Assembly: GCF_918698245.1 (NCBI RefSeq)
Contig: NZ_CAKKMS010000001.1
Coordinates: 620,001-684,000, forward strand
Source of the DNA: Pedobacter sp. Bi126
GTDB lineage: Bacteria > Bacteroidota > Bacteroidia > Sphingobacteriales > Sphingobacteriaceae
Length of the DNA: 64,000 nt
Reading direction: 5' to 3'
Made by a program: the position numbers and the translations under genes
Notes under the pieces: model-generated
The model's database searches: none
Told to the model about the DNA's origin: nothing
What the model saw: only the letters and a program-made list of their open reading frames with translations
Shown here: positions 29,451 through 39,251 of the stretch, piece by piece
Position numbering within the stretch: the stretch's first letter is position 1
Layout: every line of letters starts with the position of its first letter

Positions 29451-29525
29451 GATATATTAAAAGCAATCAACTACGCTCAGATAAACCGTTAGTTCCAGAT
29501 CGAACATAAACTGAAAATACTGCCT

Positions 29526-30911
29526 TCATTTTACCGTCCAATACGGCGAATCTGTTCTGGCGGTTAAAAGATACTCCTCAATTTTCTTTACAATATCAGG
29601 ATGGGCAGCAGCCACATCATTGGTTTCGCCAATATCCGTTTTAAGGTCGTAAAGTTCGAGTTTATGGTGTCTTTTCACCCCTTTCCACCGACCATAACGC
29701 ACCCCCTGCTCAAAGCCCAATTCGAAAAATTCCCAATATAGAAAGCGGTCGGTTTTAACCTTGCCGCCCTTAATAACCGGGTATATACTAGTGCCGTCTG
29801 TACGGAATCCAGTAGTTTTACCGGCAATCTCTCCAAAAGTTGGCATAATATCAGGGAAATACCCTGGTACCTCACTTGTTTTCGGCGCATTTTTAATAAA
29901 GGGCGCCCATGCGATAAATGGAATTCTGATCCCTCCATCATACATATCCCTTTTGTATCCTTTAAGTTTACCGTTCGAATCAAAGAATTCAGATACCGCT
30001 TTAAGCTGACTGGTCGGCTCCGACCTTGGGCCGTTATCTGATGCAAAAAACACAATCGTATTCTCAGACAGGCCACTTTTGATCAGGTAATCTTTTATTT
30101 TACCTACCGACTGGTCTAAATAGTACACCATGGCCGCATACGTCTTCATATCTTCAGGCCAGTTTTTATTCTTGTAGACGGCTTGATCAGGAACATCCAG
30201 CGGTGAATGCGGATTATTAAAGTTCAACATTAAAAAGAAAGGCTTTTTGTTATCTTTTTGGGTTTCCAGATAAGCCAGTGCTTCGTCTGTACAGATATTG
30301 GTTTCATAATAGCCCTTTTTTGCATTCGTATTAGGTTCAACTGTTACGAGTTTTCCATTAATATAACGGTGATCAGGCCAATAGGTGCTTGCGTAAGTTG
30401 AGGGAATATTGATCAGCCATCCCGAAAATTTATCGAAGCCCCTTTGTAAAGGTGTAGCGAGCGAATCATATCCATCCACATGCCATTTTCCAACCAGCGA
30501 AGTATGATAACCAGCATCCTGCATCAGGTTTCCTATAGTATAATCGTCCTTGGTAAGATTGGCCCGGTACACTACATTTTTCCCTTTTTTCCCTGCAAGC
30601 CCTCCTTGTTCGGTTGCATTGCCCCTAATTGTAGCATGCCCCGTGTTGAGGCCTGTAAGGATGGATCCCCGTGATGGCGAACATACTGGTGCACCGGCAT
30701 AAAAATCGGTAAAGCGTGTTCCTTCATTGGCCAGCTTATCGATGTTGGGCGTGAGGATCTGTTTTTGCCCGTAAACACCAACATCTCCATAACCCAGGTC
30801 ATCGGCCAAAATAAAAACAATATTGGGCTTTTGCCCAGCTTTTCGCTGGGCAAATATAACACCGCTATAAAGGAGCGAAAAACCGATGATGATTAAACTT
30901 CTTTTGATCAT
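29526..30911 (-). CDS. Secreted formylglycine-dependent sulfatase
   Basis: The frame opens at 30941, six bases after susD. The ATG at 30911 starts directly at a normal signal peptide (MIKRSLIIIGFSLLYSGVIFAQ) and is used here (461 residues). The alkaline-phosphatase-like fold begins KPNIVFILADDLGYGDVG, where the two Asp (D37, D38) bind calcium. The maturation motif CSPSR has C77, which an anaerobic or FGE-type enzyme would convert to formylglycine. GKWH, FFASDNG and a late tryptophan-rich end are also typical of S1 sulfatases. It would remove sulfate esters from a glycan. It is the only enzyme in its susCD operon. Confidence 0.94.
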   Translation of the reverse strand: MIKRSLIIIGFSLLYSGVIFAQRKAGQKPNIVFILADDLGYGDVGVYGQKQILTPNIDKLANEGTRFTDFYAGAPVCSPSRGSILTGLNTGHATIRGNATEQGGLAGKKGKNVVYRANLTKDDYTIGNLMQDAGYHTSLVGKWHVDGYDSLATPLQRGFDKFSGWLINIPSTYASTYWPDHRYINGKLVTVEPNTNAKKGYYETNICTDEALAYLETQKDNKKPFFLMLNFNNPHSPLDVPDQAVYKNKNWPEDMKTYAAMVYYLDQSVGKIKDYLIKSGLSENTIVFFASDNGPRSEPTSQLKAVSEFFDSNGKLKGYKRDMYDGGIRIPFIAWAPFIKNAPKTSEVPGYFPDIMPTFGEIAGKTTGFRTDGTSIYPVIKGGKVKTDRFLYWEFFELGFEQGVRYGRWKGVKRHHKLELYDLKTDIGETNDVAAAHPDIVKKIEEYLLTARTDSPYWTVK

Positions 30912-30947
30912 TTTATTGAATTGAAATCTTATTCTTCGCATAATATA

Positions 30948-32438
30948 CTAGTTATAGCCCGGATTTTGAGTATAAAGACCGGGTGCAGTTTGAATTTCTG
31001 CCGCAGGCACCGGATAAATGACATAGTTCGGCACAATTTCATTAATTTTCGTGATCGCATCGGCTACTCTCCAGGCATTCATCTGCGAGACGGCCAGGCC
31101 TTCGCGCACAAGGTCGTTCCAGCGGAGCCCTTCGCCTAAAAACTCCCTTTGCCGCTCCTGCATTAAGGTCTGAATATTTACATTCGATAATGTACCTATG
31201 CCAGCCCTGGTCCTCACCCTGTTCACAGCCACGTCTACATCACTTTGAGCGCCTGCTGCACCATGAAGGATACATTCGGCTTTCATGAGCAATATATCGG
31301 TATAACGCAGTACGATAAAATTAATCGGCCAATCTTTACCCGACAGGCCTTTTTTGGCCACATCGATGTATTTTTTGATAAAAGGACCAGCCGTATAGGT
31401 AGTCGCTACATTGAAAGGATATCGCACATCGGTGCCGCTTACCGTATTGGTGGTGTAAGAACTCACTAAACTTTTAGAAACCGGAAAAGTACTGGCTCCA
31501 TAACCATTTCCAAAACTATTGGAAATCCCATTACTGGTCCAATAAGCTACAGGCACCAAATGGGAAGGAAAACCTGCTCCGTTTAAACTCGAAGCAAACT
31601 GTACATCAAACACCACTTCACTATTATTTTCGTTGTTGTAAGAAAATATCGATGCATAATTGGAGGCAAAACTATAGGGACTCCCGGTAAGCACCGCATC
31701 GAACAAAGCGGCAGCCTTATCATATTCATTGCTGTTAAGGCCAGGTCCGTTTATACCATATGTTGGGCCCGATTTGGTGAGATAAACCAATCCCAGCAAC
31801 CCTTTTGCAGCATAGGAAGTTGGTCTTCCAAGATCAATTCCGGTAAAAGCTGTAGGCAGATTGGCTGCTGCATACTGCAGATCGGATTCGATCAGTGCAT
31901 AAACATCAGCTACCGGACTACGTGGAATGCTTGCGACTTCCGCAGCGCTCTTTACCGTAGATATTAATGGCACCTGGCCAAAAGTCCGCACCAGGGAAAA
32001 ATAATAAAATGCCCTTAAGAAACGGACTTCTGCAGCATACCTTGTCGCATTTGCGGCAGTAAGCACACTTCCATTGGTTTCTAATGCTGCCAGAACAGTA
32101 TTCGCATTGTAAATACCATTGAAATTGGCTTTCCAGGCAGTAGTGATAAATCCTGTTGTGGTAATACTCGGCGTAAAATTATTGATCCCGTCCCAATCAC
32201 GGTTACCATCCGAAGTCGCATTTAAGTTGTCGCTACGCATTTCACCAAGCCATAATGCCTGACTGGGATAATTGCTCAACTGGGAATACACCCCATTTAC
32301 AGCCTGAAGAAAGTCGTTATTATTGGTAAAAAAATTCGCTGTAGCCAAACTCGACTCTGGTGTTTGATTTAATTGTTTTTCGCAACTGCCAAACAGCAGT
32401 ATTGCGGAGAACAGGGTTAAGTATATTTTCGTTTTCAT
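30948..32438 (-). CDS. SusD-family lipoprotein of the sulfatase locus
   Basis: This 496-residue lipoprotein has C19 (ILLFGSC-EKQLNQTP). It shows SusD-like helices (AEVRFLRAFYYFSLVRTFG), a long loop region and a RagB/SusD C-terminal part (LRYTDILLMKAECILHG; VNRVRTRAGIG; FLGEGLRWNDLVREG; final IYPVPAAEIQTAPGLYTQNPGYN). It captures substrate for the SusC encoded 9 bases upstream. The sulfatase behind it suggests a sulfated oligosaccharide. Confidence 0.94.
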   Translation of the reverse strand: MKTKIYLTLFSAILLFGSCEKQLNQTPESSLATANFFTNNNDFLQAVNGVYSQLSNYPSQALWLGEMRSDNLNATSDGNRDWDGINNFTPSITTTGFITTAWKANFNGIYNANTVLAALETNGSVLTAANATRYAAEVRFLRAFYYFSLVRTFGQVPLISTVKSAAEVASIPRSPVADVYALIESDLQYAAANLPTAFTGIDLGRPTSYAAKGLLGLVYLTKSGPTYGINGPGLNSNEYDKAAALFDAVLTGSPYSFASNYASIFSYNNENNSEVVFDVQFASSLNGAGFPSHLVPVAYWTSNGISNSFGNGYGASTFPVSKSLVSSYTTNTVSGTDVRYPFNVATTYTAGPFIKKYIDVAKKGLSGKDWPINFIVLRYTDILLMKAECILHGAAGAQSDVDVAVNRVRTRAGIGTLSNVNIQTLMQERQREFLGEGLRWNDLVREGLAVSQMNAWRVADAITKINEIVPNYVIYPVPAAEIQTAPGLYTQNPGYN

Positions 32439-32447
32439 CTAATTCTG

Positions 32448-35400
32448 TTAAAAGCCAATGTTTATTCCAATTGAAGCTGTTTTACTTAATGGTGCCGAAC
32501 CGTAATCGCCTGATATTGCATAGCTGGCATCTCCACTTACGTTCGTATTCTGCGCTTCTGGATTCGCTCCCCCTTTATATTTATCATGAGAGAAATAGTT
32601 TTCGAGTGCTACGAATATTCGTGCCGAAGAAATACCAGGGGCTTTGATCAATCCCTTCAGGTTATAGCCCAAAGTAATGTTCTGCACCCGAAAGAAATCG
32701 CTGGAGTAAACCCAATCAGAGGTAACATTTGGGTAAGTATAAGTTGCGCCCAGTTTACCCCTTGGTGCATCCGGATTGGGATCTGCTGCAGTCCAGCGGT
32801 CTCTCCATACCCCAAGAACATTTGCAGTTGTACTTCCAGAAAAGTCGATTGCACGGCCCAGATAAGAAAGTATCGAACCTCCACGCTGGCCATACAGCTG
32901 TATACCAAGATCAAAATTCCCATATTTAAAATTGTTCGTCCAACCCCAGGTATATTTGGGAGAAGGCTGTCCGCCAACTACCCTGTCGGCTGCACTGATT
33001 TTTCCATCGCCATTGGTATCGACGTATTTCGCATCGCCAACTTTCTGTCCGGATACTTTTGCCACAGCCGGATTGGCAATATCAGCAGCCGTTAAAATTC
33101 CATCGGTTTTAGTGATGTAATAGCTAAAAGCAGGGAGTCCTTCCCTCAGCAGATATGGTGCATTGCTACCGCTATAAGCAGAAGCAATTTCGATATCGGC
33201 ATGTGTTGGGCCAAGATCGGTTATGATATTTTTGTTAAAGGCAATATTGGCACTCATTGTCCAGGTGAAATTGGCTGTTTTAACGTTTACCGTATTCAGT
33301 CCGAACTCCAGTCCTTTGTTCACCACGGCACCTATATTTTGTAAACTTGTACTGAAACCACTTGCAGATAGTACCGGCAGGTTTAACAAAAGATCGCTAT
33401 TCTTTTTATGATAGGCATCGAAGTTGAAATTGATTCTGTTGGCCAAAAGACTGAGGTCTAAACCAAGATCATAGGTGTTGGATGTTTCCCATTTCAGCGC
33501 TTTGTTGGCAAGGCCAGAAACCACCTGCCCTGTAGCAGTTGTTGGTGAATTGCCACCAAATACGTAATTCGAATTTACCAGGGTGCTTATGGCGTTATAG
33601 TCGCCAATATTATTGTTGCCCGATTTACCCCAGCTTAATCTTAGTTTTAACTCACTAATGGCCTTAACATCTCTAAGAAAAGACTCTTCTGAAACTTTCC
33701 ATCCGGCAGATACCGAAGGAAAGGTTCCCCAGCGGTTTTCAGATCCAAATTTAGAAGAGGCATCTCTTCTGATGGTACCAGACAAAAGGTATCTATCCTT
33801 AAAAGCATACTGTAATCTGCTGTAATAAGAGAATAAGGTGTTATTAGCTGCAGTTGAAGTTCCTGTAGTGGTTACCCCTGCAGCGTTGGCAATGGCGTTA
33901 CTTAAGGTTTTGATGATATCGTTGGCAAAACCTCCGGCCGTTGCAAGGCTTACCCCTTCGGTATGTACTATGTTGTATGACACTCCCGCAATGGCAGAAA
34001 TCTTGTGGACACCAGCAATTGTTGTAGTGTAATTAAGGGTATTTTCGTTAAGAAAGTTTTGTTTCTTGGTTACCGCATAAGAGCCGGTTGAGTAAAGACC
34101 TGGATTAGTTAACAAGGCCGATGCTGCACCAACGGTTACCTGATCGGATGTATATTTTGAAGTATTTCGATCAACGTTATCATAATTTACACTCGACCTT
34201 ACTGAAAGGCCTTTAATTATTTGATAATCTGCATATATAGAAGCCAATAATCTTGAAGTTTTTACCTTGTTTATTGCGGTTTCCAAATAGGCATACGGAC
34301 TAATTAACCTTGGGCTCGCCCAGGTATAGGTACTGTTTCCGTAAGCGCCAGAATTTAAGCCTGCTGAACTTTCAACTACCGGCACCATCTGTAAAGCGTT
34401 CATGAGCTGGTTATCCTTACCCTCCCCCGGAGGTGCATTATTAACAGAATAAGATGGCGCAAGGTTGATTCCGAATTTAAGCTTCTTACTCGCATTGGCC
34501 TCCACATTGGCCCTTAAACCATAGTTTTTAAAATTGGAATTAATCAAAGTTCCGTTTTGGTTAAGTATGTTACCTGAAATAAAGTAGGTTACATTTTCTG
34601 CCCCTCCGCTTGCTGAAACCTCATAATTCTGATAAGGTGCATTGGTAAAGATAGCATCCTGCCAATCTACATAATCAAGTCCGGGGTGGCCAGGTTGTGC
34701 CCATCTCGGATCGGTCATAAAAGAGGTGTTAATGGTACCTGGAGCAAGGCCTAAAATAGCGGCTCTTTCAGCATTGGTTTGGGCAGCCGTTCTACCTGTA
34801 CCTGAGGCTACCCATGCAGTGTTGGCCAGTTCTGCTGCCTGGGCAACCCACTCATCAGCACTCAGCATATCGATTTTTCTGGCTACCGAACTAACACCTG
34901 CATTCGCATTCACGCTAATTCTTGGTTTGCCCGCAACACCTTTTTTGGTTGTGATAATTACTACCCCATTTGCCGCACGCGAACCGTAAATGGCGCCCGC
35001 AGCGGCATCTTTTAATACCTGAACACTCTCGATATCGTTTGGATTAAGGTTATCTAGTGGACTGTTTGAAATACCTCCGGAGGCATTCTGACTGGCTACA
35101 TCCAAAGGAAAGCCATCCAATACGTAAAGAGGTTCATTACCTGCCGTTATTGAGCCAGCCCCACGTACCTGGATACTTAAACCAGCTCCTGGCGTGCTAC
35201 TTTGCTGCCTTACCTGAACGCCGGCCATCTGGCCGATAAGCGCCTGCTCAACTCTTGATATCGGCTTTTCTTCTACTGCTTTTGCATTAAAAGTGGCTAC
35301 TGAGCCTAATACATCACTTTTTCTTTGCGTACCGTACCCTACCACAAGTACTTCTTCGAGCTTACTTTGATCAGGATCAAGTTTTATAGAGAGCGGCTGG

Positions 35401-35843
35401 CCTTTGTAAACCACTTCCTGTGTTTTATAACCTACATAGCTAAAAACCAAAGTAGGCTGATTTAGCTCGGTAACCAATTGAAATTCGCCGTCTGGATTGG
35501 TTGATACCACCTGAGCAGTTCCTTTAATCCTAACACTAACGCCAGGTAGAGGAAGGTTCTTTTCATCGGTTACTTTTCCTTTAATTGTAACAGTCCGCAA
35601 GCGTAGACCTTCACTATTTGAAATCTTAAAAGAACCACTAGGAATATTATATGCTGTCAAATTTGCCACAAGGGCTACCTTTGAATGAGAGAGGGGGTTA
35701 ATATTTTCTCCTTCGCCGCGTCTTTTTGCCCTGGCCTGCAGAACGGAGGAAATCAGAAGAATTCCTGTCAGGCAGAGTAATAAAAGTATTTTTGACAAAG
35801 ATGTACTATGCGAGTCCTTCCAGGACTTTCCGCTTATTTTCAT
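32448..35843 (-). CDS. SusC-family TonB-dependent transporter of the sulfatase locus
   Basis: This 1,131-residue outer-membrane protein has a signal/membrane segment at about 18-42. A polar stretch of roughly 45 residues follows (from AKRRGEGENINPL to about 85) that fits no domain I know. Then come a carboxypeptidase-regulatory-like domain (about 86-170), a plug (about 175-310, VRGAGSITAGNEPLYVLDGFP and LKDAAAGAIYGSRAANGV) and a barrel ending ININIGF-like (GINIGF). It has no STN domain, and no sigma/FecR pair or hybrid regulator lies nearby. It would import a sulfated glycan piece with its SusD partner. Confidence 0.93.
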   Translation of the reverse strand: MKISGKSWKDSHSTSLSKILLLLCLTGILLISSVLQARAKRRGEGENINPLSHSKVALVANLTAYNIPSGSFKISNSEGLRLRTVTIKGKVTDEKNLPLPGVSVRIKGTAQVVSTNPDGEFQLVTELNQPTLVFSYVGYKTQEVVYKGQPLSIKLDPDQSKLEEVLVVGYGTQRKSDVLGSVATFNAKAVEEKPISRVEQALIGQMAGVQVRQQSSTPGAGLSIQVRGAGSITAGNEPLYVLDGFPLDVASQNASGGISNSPLDNLNPNDIESVQVLKDAAAGAIYGSRAANGVVIITTKKGVAGKPRISVNANAGVSSVARKIDMLSADEWVAQAAELANTAWVASGTGRTAAQTNAERAAILGLAPGTINTSFMTDPRWAQPGHPGLDYVDWQDAIFTNAPYQNYEVSASGGAENVTYFISGNILNQNGTLINSNFKNYGLRANVEANASKKLKFGINLAPSYSVNNAPPGEGKDNQLMNALQMVPVVESSAGLNSGAYGNSTYTWASPRLISPYAYLETAINKVKTSRLLASIYADYQIIKGLSVRSSVNYDNVDRNTSKYTSDQVTVGAASALLTNPGLYSTGSYAVTKKQNFLNENTLNYTTTIAGVHKISAIAGVSYNIVHTEGVSLATAGGFANDIIKTLSNAIANAAGVTTTGTSTAANNTLFSYYSRLQYAFKDRYLLSGTIRRDASSKFGSENRWGTFPSVSAGWKVSEESFLRDVKAISELKLRLSWGKSGNNNIGDYNAISTLVNSNYVFGGNSPTTATGQVVSGLANKALKWETSNTYDLGLDLSLLANRINFNFDAYHKKNSDLLLNLPVLSASGFSTSLQNIGAVVNKGLEFGLNTVNVKTANFTWTMSANIAFNKNIITDLGPTHADIEIASAYSGSNAPYLLREGLPAFSYYITKTDGILTAADIANPAVAKVSGQKVGDAKYVDTNGDGKISAADRVVGGQPSPKYTWGWTNNFKYGNFDLGIQLYGQRGGSILSYLGRAIDFSGSTTANVLGVWRDRWTAADPNPDAPRGKLGATYTYPNVTSDWVYSSDFFRVQNITLGYNLKGLIKAPGISSARIFVALENYFSHDKYKGGANPEAQNTNVSGDASYAISGDYGSAPLSKTASIGINIGF

Positions 35844-36697
35844 AATTTATATTGTTTTATGCCAATCATGAAACTGCAACAAGCTTTGGGAATATGAAAA
35901 ATTCCCGTGCAGAATTCATAATTTTGACATGATCATTGAATAAACTGACCGGATGCAACGCCAATTGATCTCCGGCAATGGTCGAAATCTGGGGAGAATG
36001 CATTTCTGCATTTCCCCTTATTTATATTCAGTAACTATCTTATTTTGCAAACTCCTTTCTATACCTTTGGGTATTGTGTTTTATAATTGATTTTAGATTA
36101 TCCATTGAACATTTTCGCTTCCAATTCCAGTTAGCCACTTCTTTATTTAATGCCATATTATGTTAAGATTATACAGAGGTCATAACTTTAGCGGATCTAC
36201 TTAGGTTTGATTATTTCCCTTCCACATGGTCATTAAAAAAAATAAAAACTCGGAAAAGACTAAAACTAGAGGTTCAACAACAGCAACCAAAGTTATTGTA
36301 GGATGTATCAGAGATCAGAATAAGGGGATAAGTAACTGTTTTGGATATCATAATATATTAAATCTATAGTACTAGTAGACAAAATTATATTATCTTAACA
36401 TCCCCTACAAACATTTAACAAATTTTACGACTTTGATAATTTTTCAACTTCCGGCAACGATGGCATAACAATTTATACGCGCAAAAATTATTCTATTCAT
36501 AAAACTAGCTGTTGTTGTATATAAGCACTTGCTTTTTCAGCTAATTGTTCAACAATCCAAATTAAAGTGCTGTAACTGCCATAACCCGATGGCCTCTTTA
36601 CTAATAAGCGTAAATTATCGCTAATACATTTATATGGCTTTATAAAAAATAAACGGCAAACTCCGACAGATATATTTGAATTTCTTAATTTTGTTAA
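35844..36697. other. Long intergenic region upstream of the sulfatase-locus susC
   Basis: About 850 AT-rich bases contain no supported gene. A hairpin lies at 35991-36017 (GGGGAGAATGCA, 4-base loop, TGCATTTCCCC, one bulged base), followed on the plus strand by TTATTTATAT. On the minus strand an open frame without ATG ends at a stop at 36497-36499 and includes a coding-like segment (LRLLVKRPSGYGSYSTL, then IWIVEQLAEKASAYIQQQ). That could be the tail of a decayed gene. The promoter of susC should be at the left end. Confidence 0.5.
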
Positions 36698-37576
36698 ATG
36701 AAAGAGAAGGTAACAAGAGCAATTTCAAAGTTTAACAATGAGCTGAAACTGCAAGGTTTTAAAGCATTTCAAATAGAAGAAGACACTACTGATACCCGTA
36801 CCTATAGCCGAAAGGAGTTCTATAAAATTTGCTTAACGACTGGAAAAAGCAGGATTCACTATTCAGATAAAACTTACGAGCAGGAAGGAACGATTCTCTT
36901 TTTTGGAAATCCGCATATCCCTTACTCCTGGGAAACGATTTCTACAACTTATGTAGGCTATACCATTCTTTTTTCGGAAGAATTCTTTAAAAATTCCGAA
37001 CGGTCTGAAAGCCTGCAACAATCTTCTTTTTTTAAAATCGGCGGAACACCGGTTTTGAAAATAACCGAAGCGCAACGAACATTCCTCAATACCATTTTTC
37101 AGAAAATGATTACTGAACAAGAAAGTGATTATGTATTTAAAGATGAGTTGATTCGCAATTACATCAGCCTGATTATCCACGAATCGCTAAAGATGGAACC
37201 TTCGGAAGGTTCCGAGAAAAACAAAAATGCCTCCTCAAGATTAACTTCCGTTTTTCTGGAGTTGCTGGAAAGACAATTTCCGATTGAAACTACTGCAAAT
37301 TCGCTTCAGCTGAGAACTGCACAACAGTATGCACAGCATCTGAATGTACATATCAATTACCTTAATCGTGCAGTAAAAGAAGTAACCGGAAGATCAACAA
37401 CTACCCATATTACCGAGCGAATTCTCACAGAAGCAAAAGCACTTTTGCAACACACCGACTGGAGCATTTCAGAAATCGCCTACGCGTTAGGATTCGACTA
37501 TCCCACCTACTTCAACAATTTCTTCAAAAAAGTTACTGGAACCAATCCTACTGCATTTCGTTTAGCAGAAGTTTGA
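36698..37576 (+). CDS. AraC-family transcriptional regulator
   Basis: This 292-residue regulator has an N-terminal cupin-like sensing part (about 15-170) and a C-terminal AraC double helix-turn-helix (about 190-290, with NVHINYLNRAVKEVTGRST and WSISEIAYALGFDYPTYFNNFFKKVTG followed by NPTAFR). It is 85 bases upstream of, and in the same direction as, the acetyltransferase, cyclophilin-like, cupin and hydrolase genes, so it is the likely regulator of that set. The effector is unknown. Confidence 0.92.
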   Translation: MKEKVTRAISKFNNELKLQGFKAFQIEEDTTDTRTYSRKEFYKICLTTGKSRIHYSDKTYEQEGTILFFGNPHIPYSWETISTTYVGYTILFSEEFFKNSERSESLQQSSFFKIGGTPVLKITEAQRTFLNTIFQKMITEQESDYVFKDELIRNYISLIIHESLKMEPSEGSEKNKNASSRLTSVFLELLERQFPIETTANSLQLRTAQQYAQHLNVHINYLNRAVKEVTGRSTTTHITERILTEAKALLQHTDWSISEIAYALGFDYPTYFNNFFKKVTGTNPTAFRLAEV

Positions 37577-37661
37577 TTTTCTTAATCATTGGTTTGATAA
37601 TCGTTACTATCTTGCCTAAGGGCGGGGCTAACTTTGTACTTGGTAATCAAATCCAAATACG

Positions 37662-38258
37662 ATGTCAGATGCAAACCATATTCCTAGTTTTTTGCCATCT
37701 CAAAAAGATATTTTTGAGCGGCTTTTGGCTAGTGAAACCATACTTCCCACCGATCCTCAAATAGGCAGATTGAGGGAAGAAGCATTCGCTGTGAAAGAAT
37801 TGCTTATTCAGATGAATAATTCCTCAAATCCTGAGGAAATCTCAGAAATACTGAGCAGAATTTTAAACAAAGAAATTCAGGATGTAACCGTCTTCACGCC
37901 GATATACATCAATTACGGCAAACACATCAACATTGGTAAAAACGTATTCATCAATTTCGACTGCACCTTCCTGGCATTGGGCGGAATAACCATTGAAGAT
38001 GATGTTCTAATTGGCCCGAAAGTCAGCCTCATTACCGAAAATCATCCATTAAATCCTCAGGAGCGAAACGGACTGATAGGCAAGCCCATTCACATCAAAA
38101 AAAATGCGTGGATTGGCGCCAGTGCTACTATTTTACCAGGTGTAACCATTGGCGAAAATGCTGTAATTGCAGCAGGAGCGGTAGTTTCAAAAGATGTTCC
38201 TGACAATACAGTTGTGGGTGGAATTCCGGCAAAGTTCATTAAAACTATTCAACCTTAA
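37662..38258 (+). CDS. Sugar O-acetyltransferase (maltose/galactoside acetyltransferase type)
   Basis: This 198-residue protein has an N-terminal Mac-type helical cap (about 12-70) and a left-handed beta-helix built of hexapeptide repeats (about 85-195: INIGKNVFINFDCTFL; GITIEDDVLIGPKVSL; PGVTIGENAVIAAGAVVSKDVP). The catalytic His is in ENHPLNP. It should transfer acetyl from acetyl-CoA to a sugar hydroxyl in the cytoplasm. It is followed after 11 bases by the cyclophilin-like lipoprotein gene. Such acetyltransferases often travel with cupin and cyclophilin-like genes under AraC control; the true acceptor is unknown. Confidence 0.92.
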   Translation: MSDANHIPSFLPSQKDIFERLLASETILPTDPQIGRLREEAFAVKELLIQMNNSSNPEEISEILSRILNKEIQDVTVFTPIYINYGKHINIGKNVFINFDCTFLALGGITIEDDVLIGPKVSLITENHPLNPQERNGLIGKPIHIKKNAWIGASATILPGVTIGENAVIAAGAVVSKDVPDNTVVGGIPAKFIKTIQP

Positions 38259-38269
38259 GATGATTAAAG

Positions 38270-38734
38270 ATGAAAATGAAAGCTATAATTCTGGTTCTGA
38301 TGATTGCTATGCAACTTAACGCCTGTTCCAAGGATGAAAATCCTGAACAAGCGGAAACCCGGGATACGTCATCAGATACAAATACAACCAAAATGAAAAT
38401 TACAATCGGCTCATCAGTTTTTACAGCAGTATTATATAACAACCCAAGTGCAACGGCATTTAAAGCCCGGCTGCCACTTACTATAAATATGACTGAGCTA
38501 AATGGCAATGAAAAATACTACGATTTTCCCAGCCTGCTGCCTACAAATGCTATAGTTGGAGGTAATATAAAGGTTGGTGACCTAATGCTTTACGGAAACA
38601 ATGTTTTGGTGCTTTTTTATAAAAATTTCAACACCTCATACAGTTATACAAAACTTGGATATGTTGACAATCCTACCGGGCTTGCCCAGGCATTGGGTGC
38701 CGGAAATGTGATCGTAAAATTTGAAAACAATTAG
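38270..38734 (+). CDS. Cyclophilin-like-fold lipoprotein
   Basis: This 154-residue lipoprotein has C19 (MQLNAC-SKDEN) and a short polar linker. A compact beta-domain follows (about 43-152) of the cyclophilin-like type (MKITIGSSVFTAVLYNNPSATAFKARLPLTI; ELNGNEKYYDFPSLLP; GDLMLYGNNVLVLFYKNF). Proteins of this family lack a proven isomerase activity. It is six bases before the cupin gene and belongs to the same plus-strand set. The role is unknown; the location is predicted to be the periplasmic face of a membrane. Confidence 0.85.
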   Translation: MKMKAIILVLMIAMQLNACSKDENPEQAETRDTSSDTNTTKMKITIGSSVFTAVLYNNPSATAFKARLPLTINMTELNGNEKYYDFPSLLPTNAIVGGNIKVGDLMLYGNNVLVLFYKNFNTSYSYTKLGYVDNPTGLAQALGAGNVIVKFENN

Positions 38735-38740
38735 AATAAA

Positions 38741-39250
38741 ATGAAAAGTAGCTATAAATCCACTTTGTTATGGATATCTGTCTCACTGACAGCACTATCG
38801 TGCAACAATCAAAATAAAGAAAATATGAAAAATGATAAAAGCGCACTAACAGAAATTTTCCCTAAGGGAGAAAAAGGCTCGAGCGCGACCTTTACTGGGA
38901 GTGCTTATCCTACCAGCCTGGTTGCTTCAGATAGCATTTACAATACATTAGTTGGCAATGTATATTTCGAACCCGGTGCCAGAAGCCATTGGCACAGTCA
39001 CCCTGCAGGCCAAATCCTCATTATTACCGACGGAGTGGGCTATCATCAAATCGAAGGGCAGCCTGTTGAAATCATCAAAAAAGGAAGTGTCGTAAAATGC
39101 CCACCAAATGTAAGGCATTGGCACGGAGCGAGTGCTGATGTGGGCTTGCAACAGCTGTACATCGTTCCAAACACAGAAAAAGGCATTGTAAACTGGAACG
39201 AAGCCGTAACAGATGAACAATATTCAATTAAAAAAAATAAATCAAAATAA
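38741..39250 (+). CDS. Cupin-domain lipoprotein
   Basis: This 169-residue protein has a lipobox (SLTALSC, C21). A single cupin barrel (about 60-155) carries the two classic metal-ligand motifs: PGARSHWHSHPAGQ with several His, and PPNVRHWHGAS. It resembles small cupins related to the mandelonitrile-lyase or carboxymuconolactone-decarboxylase-associated type. An enzymatic role needing a divalent metal is likely, but the reaction is not known. It ends one base before the start of the hydrolase gene. Confidence 0.88.
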   Translation: MKSSYKSTLLWISVSLTALSCNNQNKENMKNDKSALTEIFPKGEKGSSATFTGSAYPTSLVASDSIYNTLVGNVYFEPGARSHWHSHPAGQILIITDGVGYHQIEGQPVEIIKKGSVVKCPPNVRHWHGASADVGLQQLYIVPNTEKGIVNWNEAVTDEQYSIKKNKSK

Positions 39251-39251
39251 A

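Noticed and set aside
32586..33095. Plus-strand frame of about 169 codons
   Set aside because: It is antisense to the SusC barrel of the sulfatase locus and has no recognisable domain.
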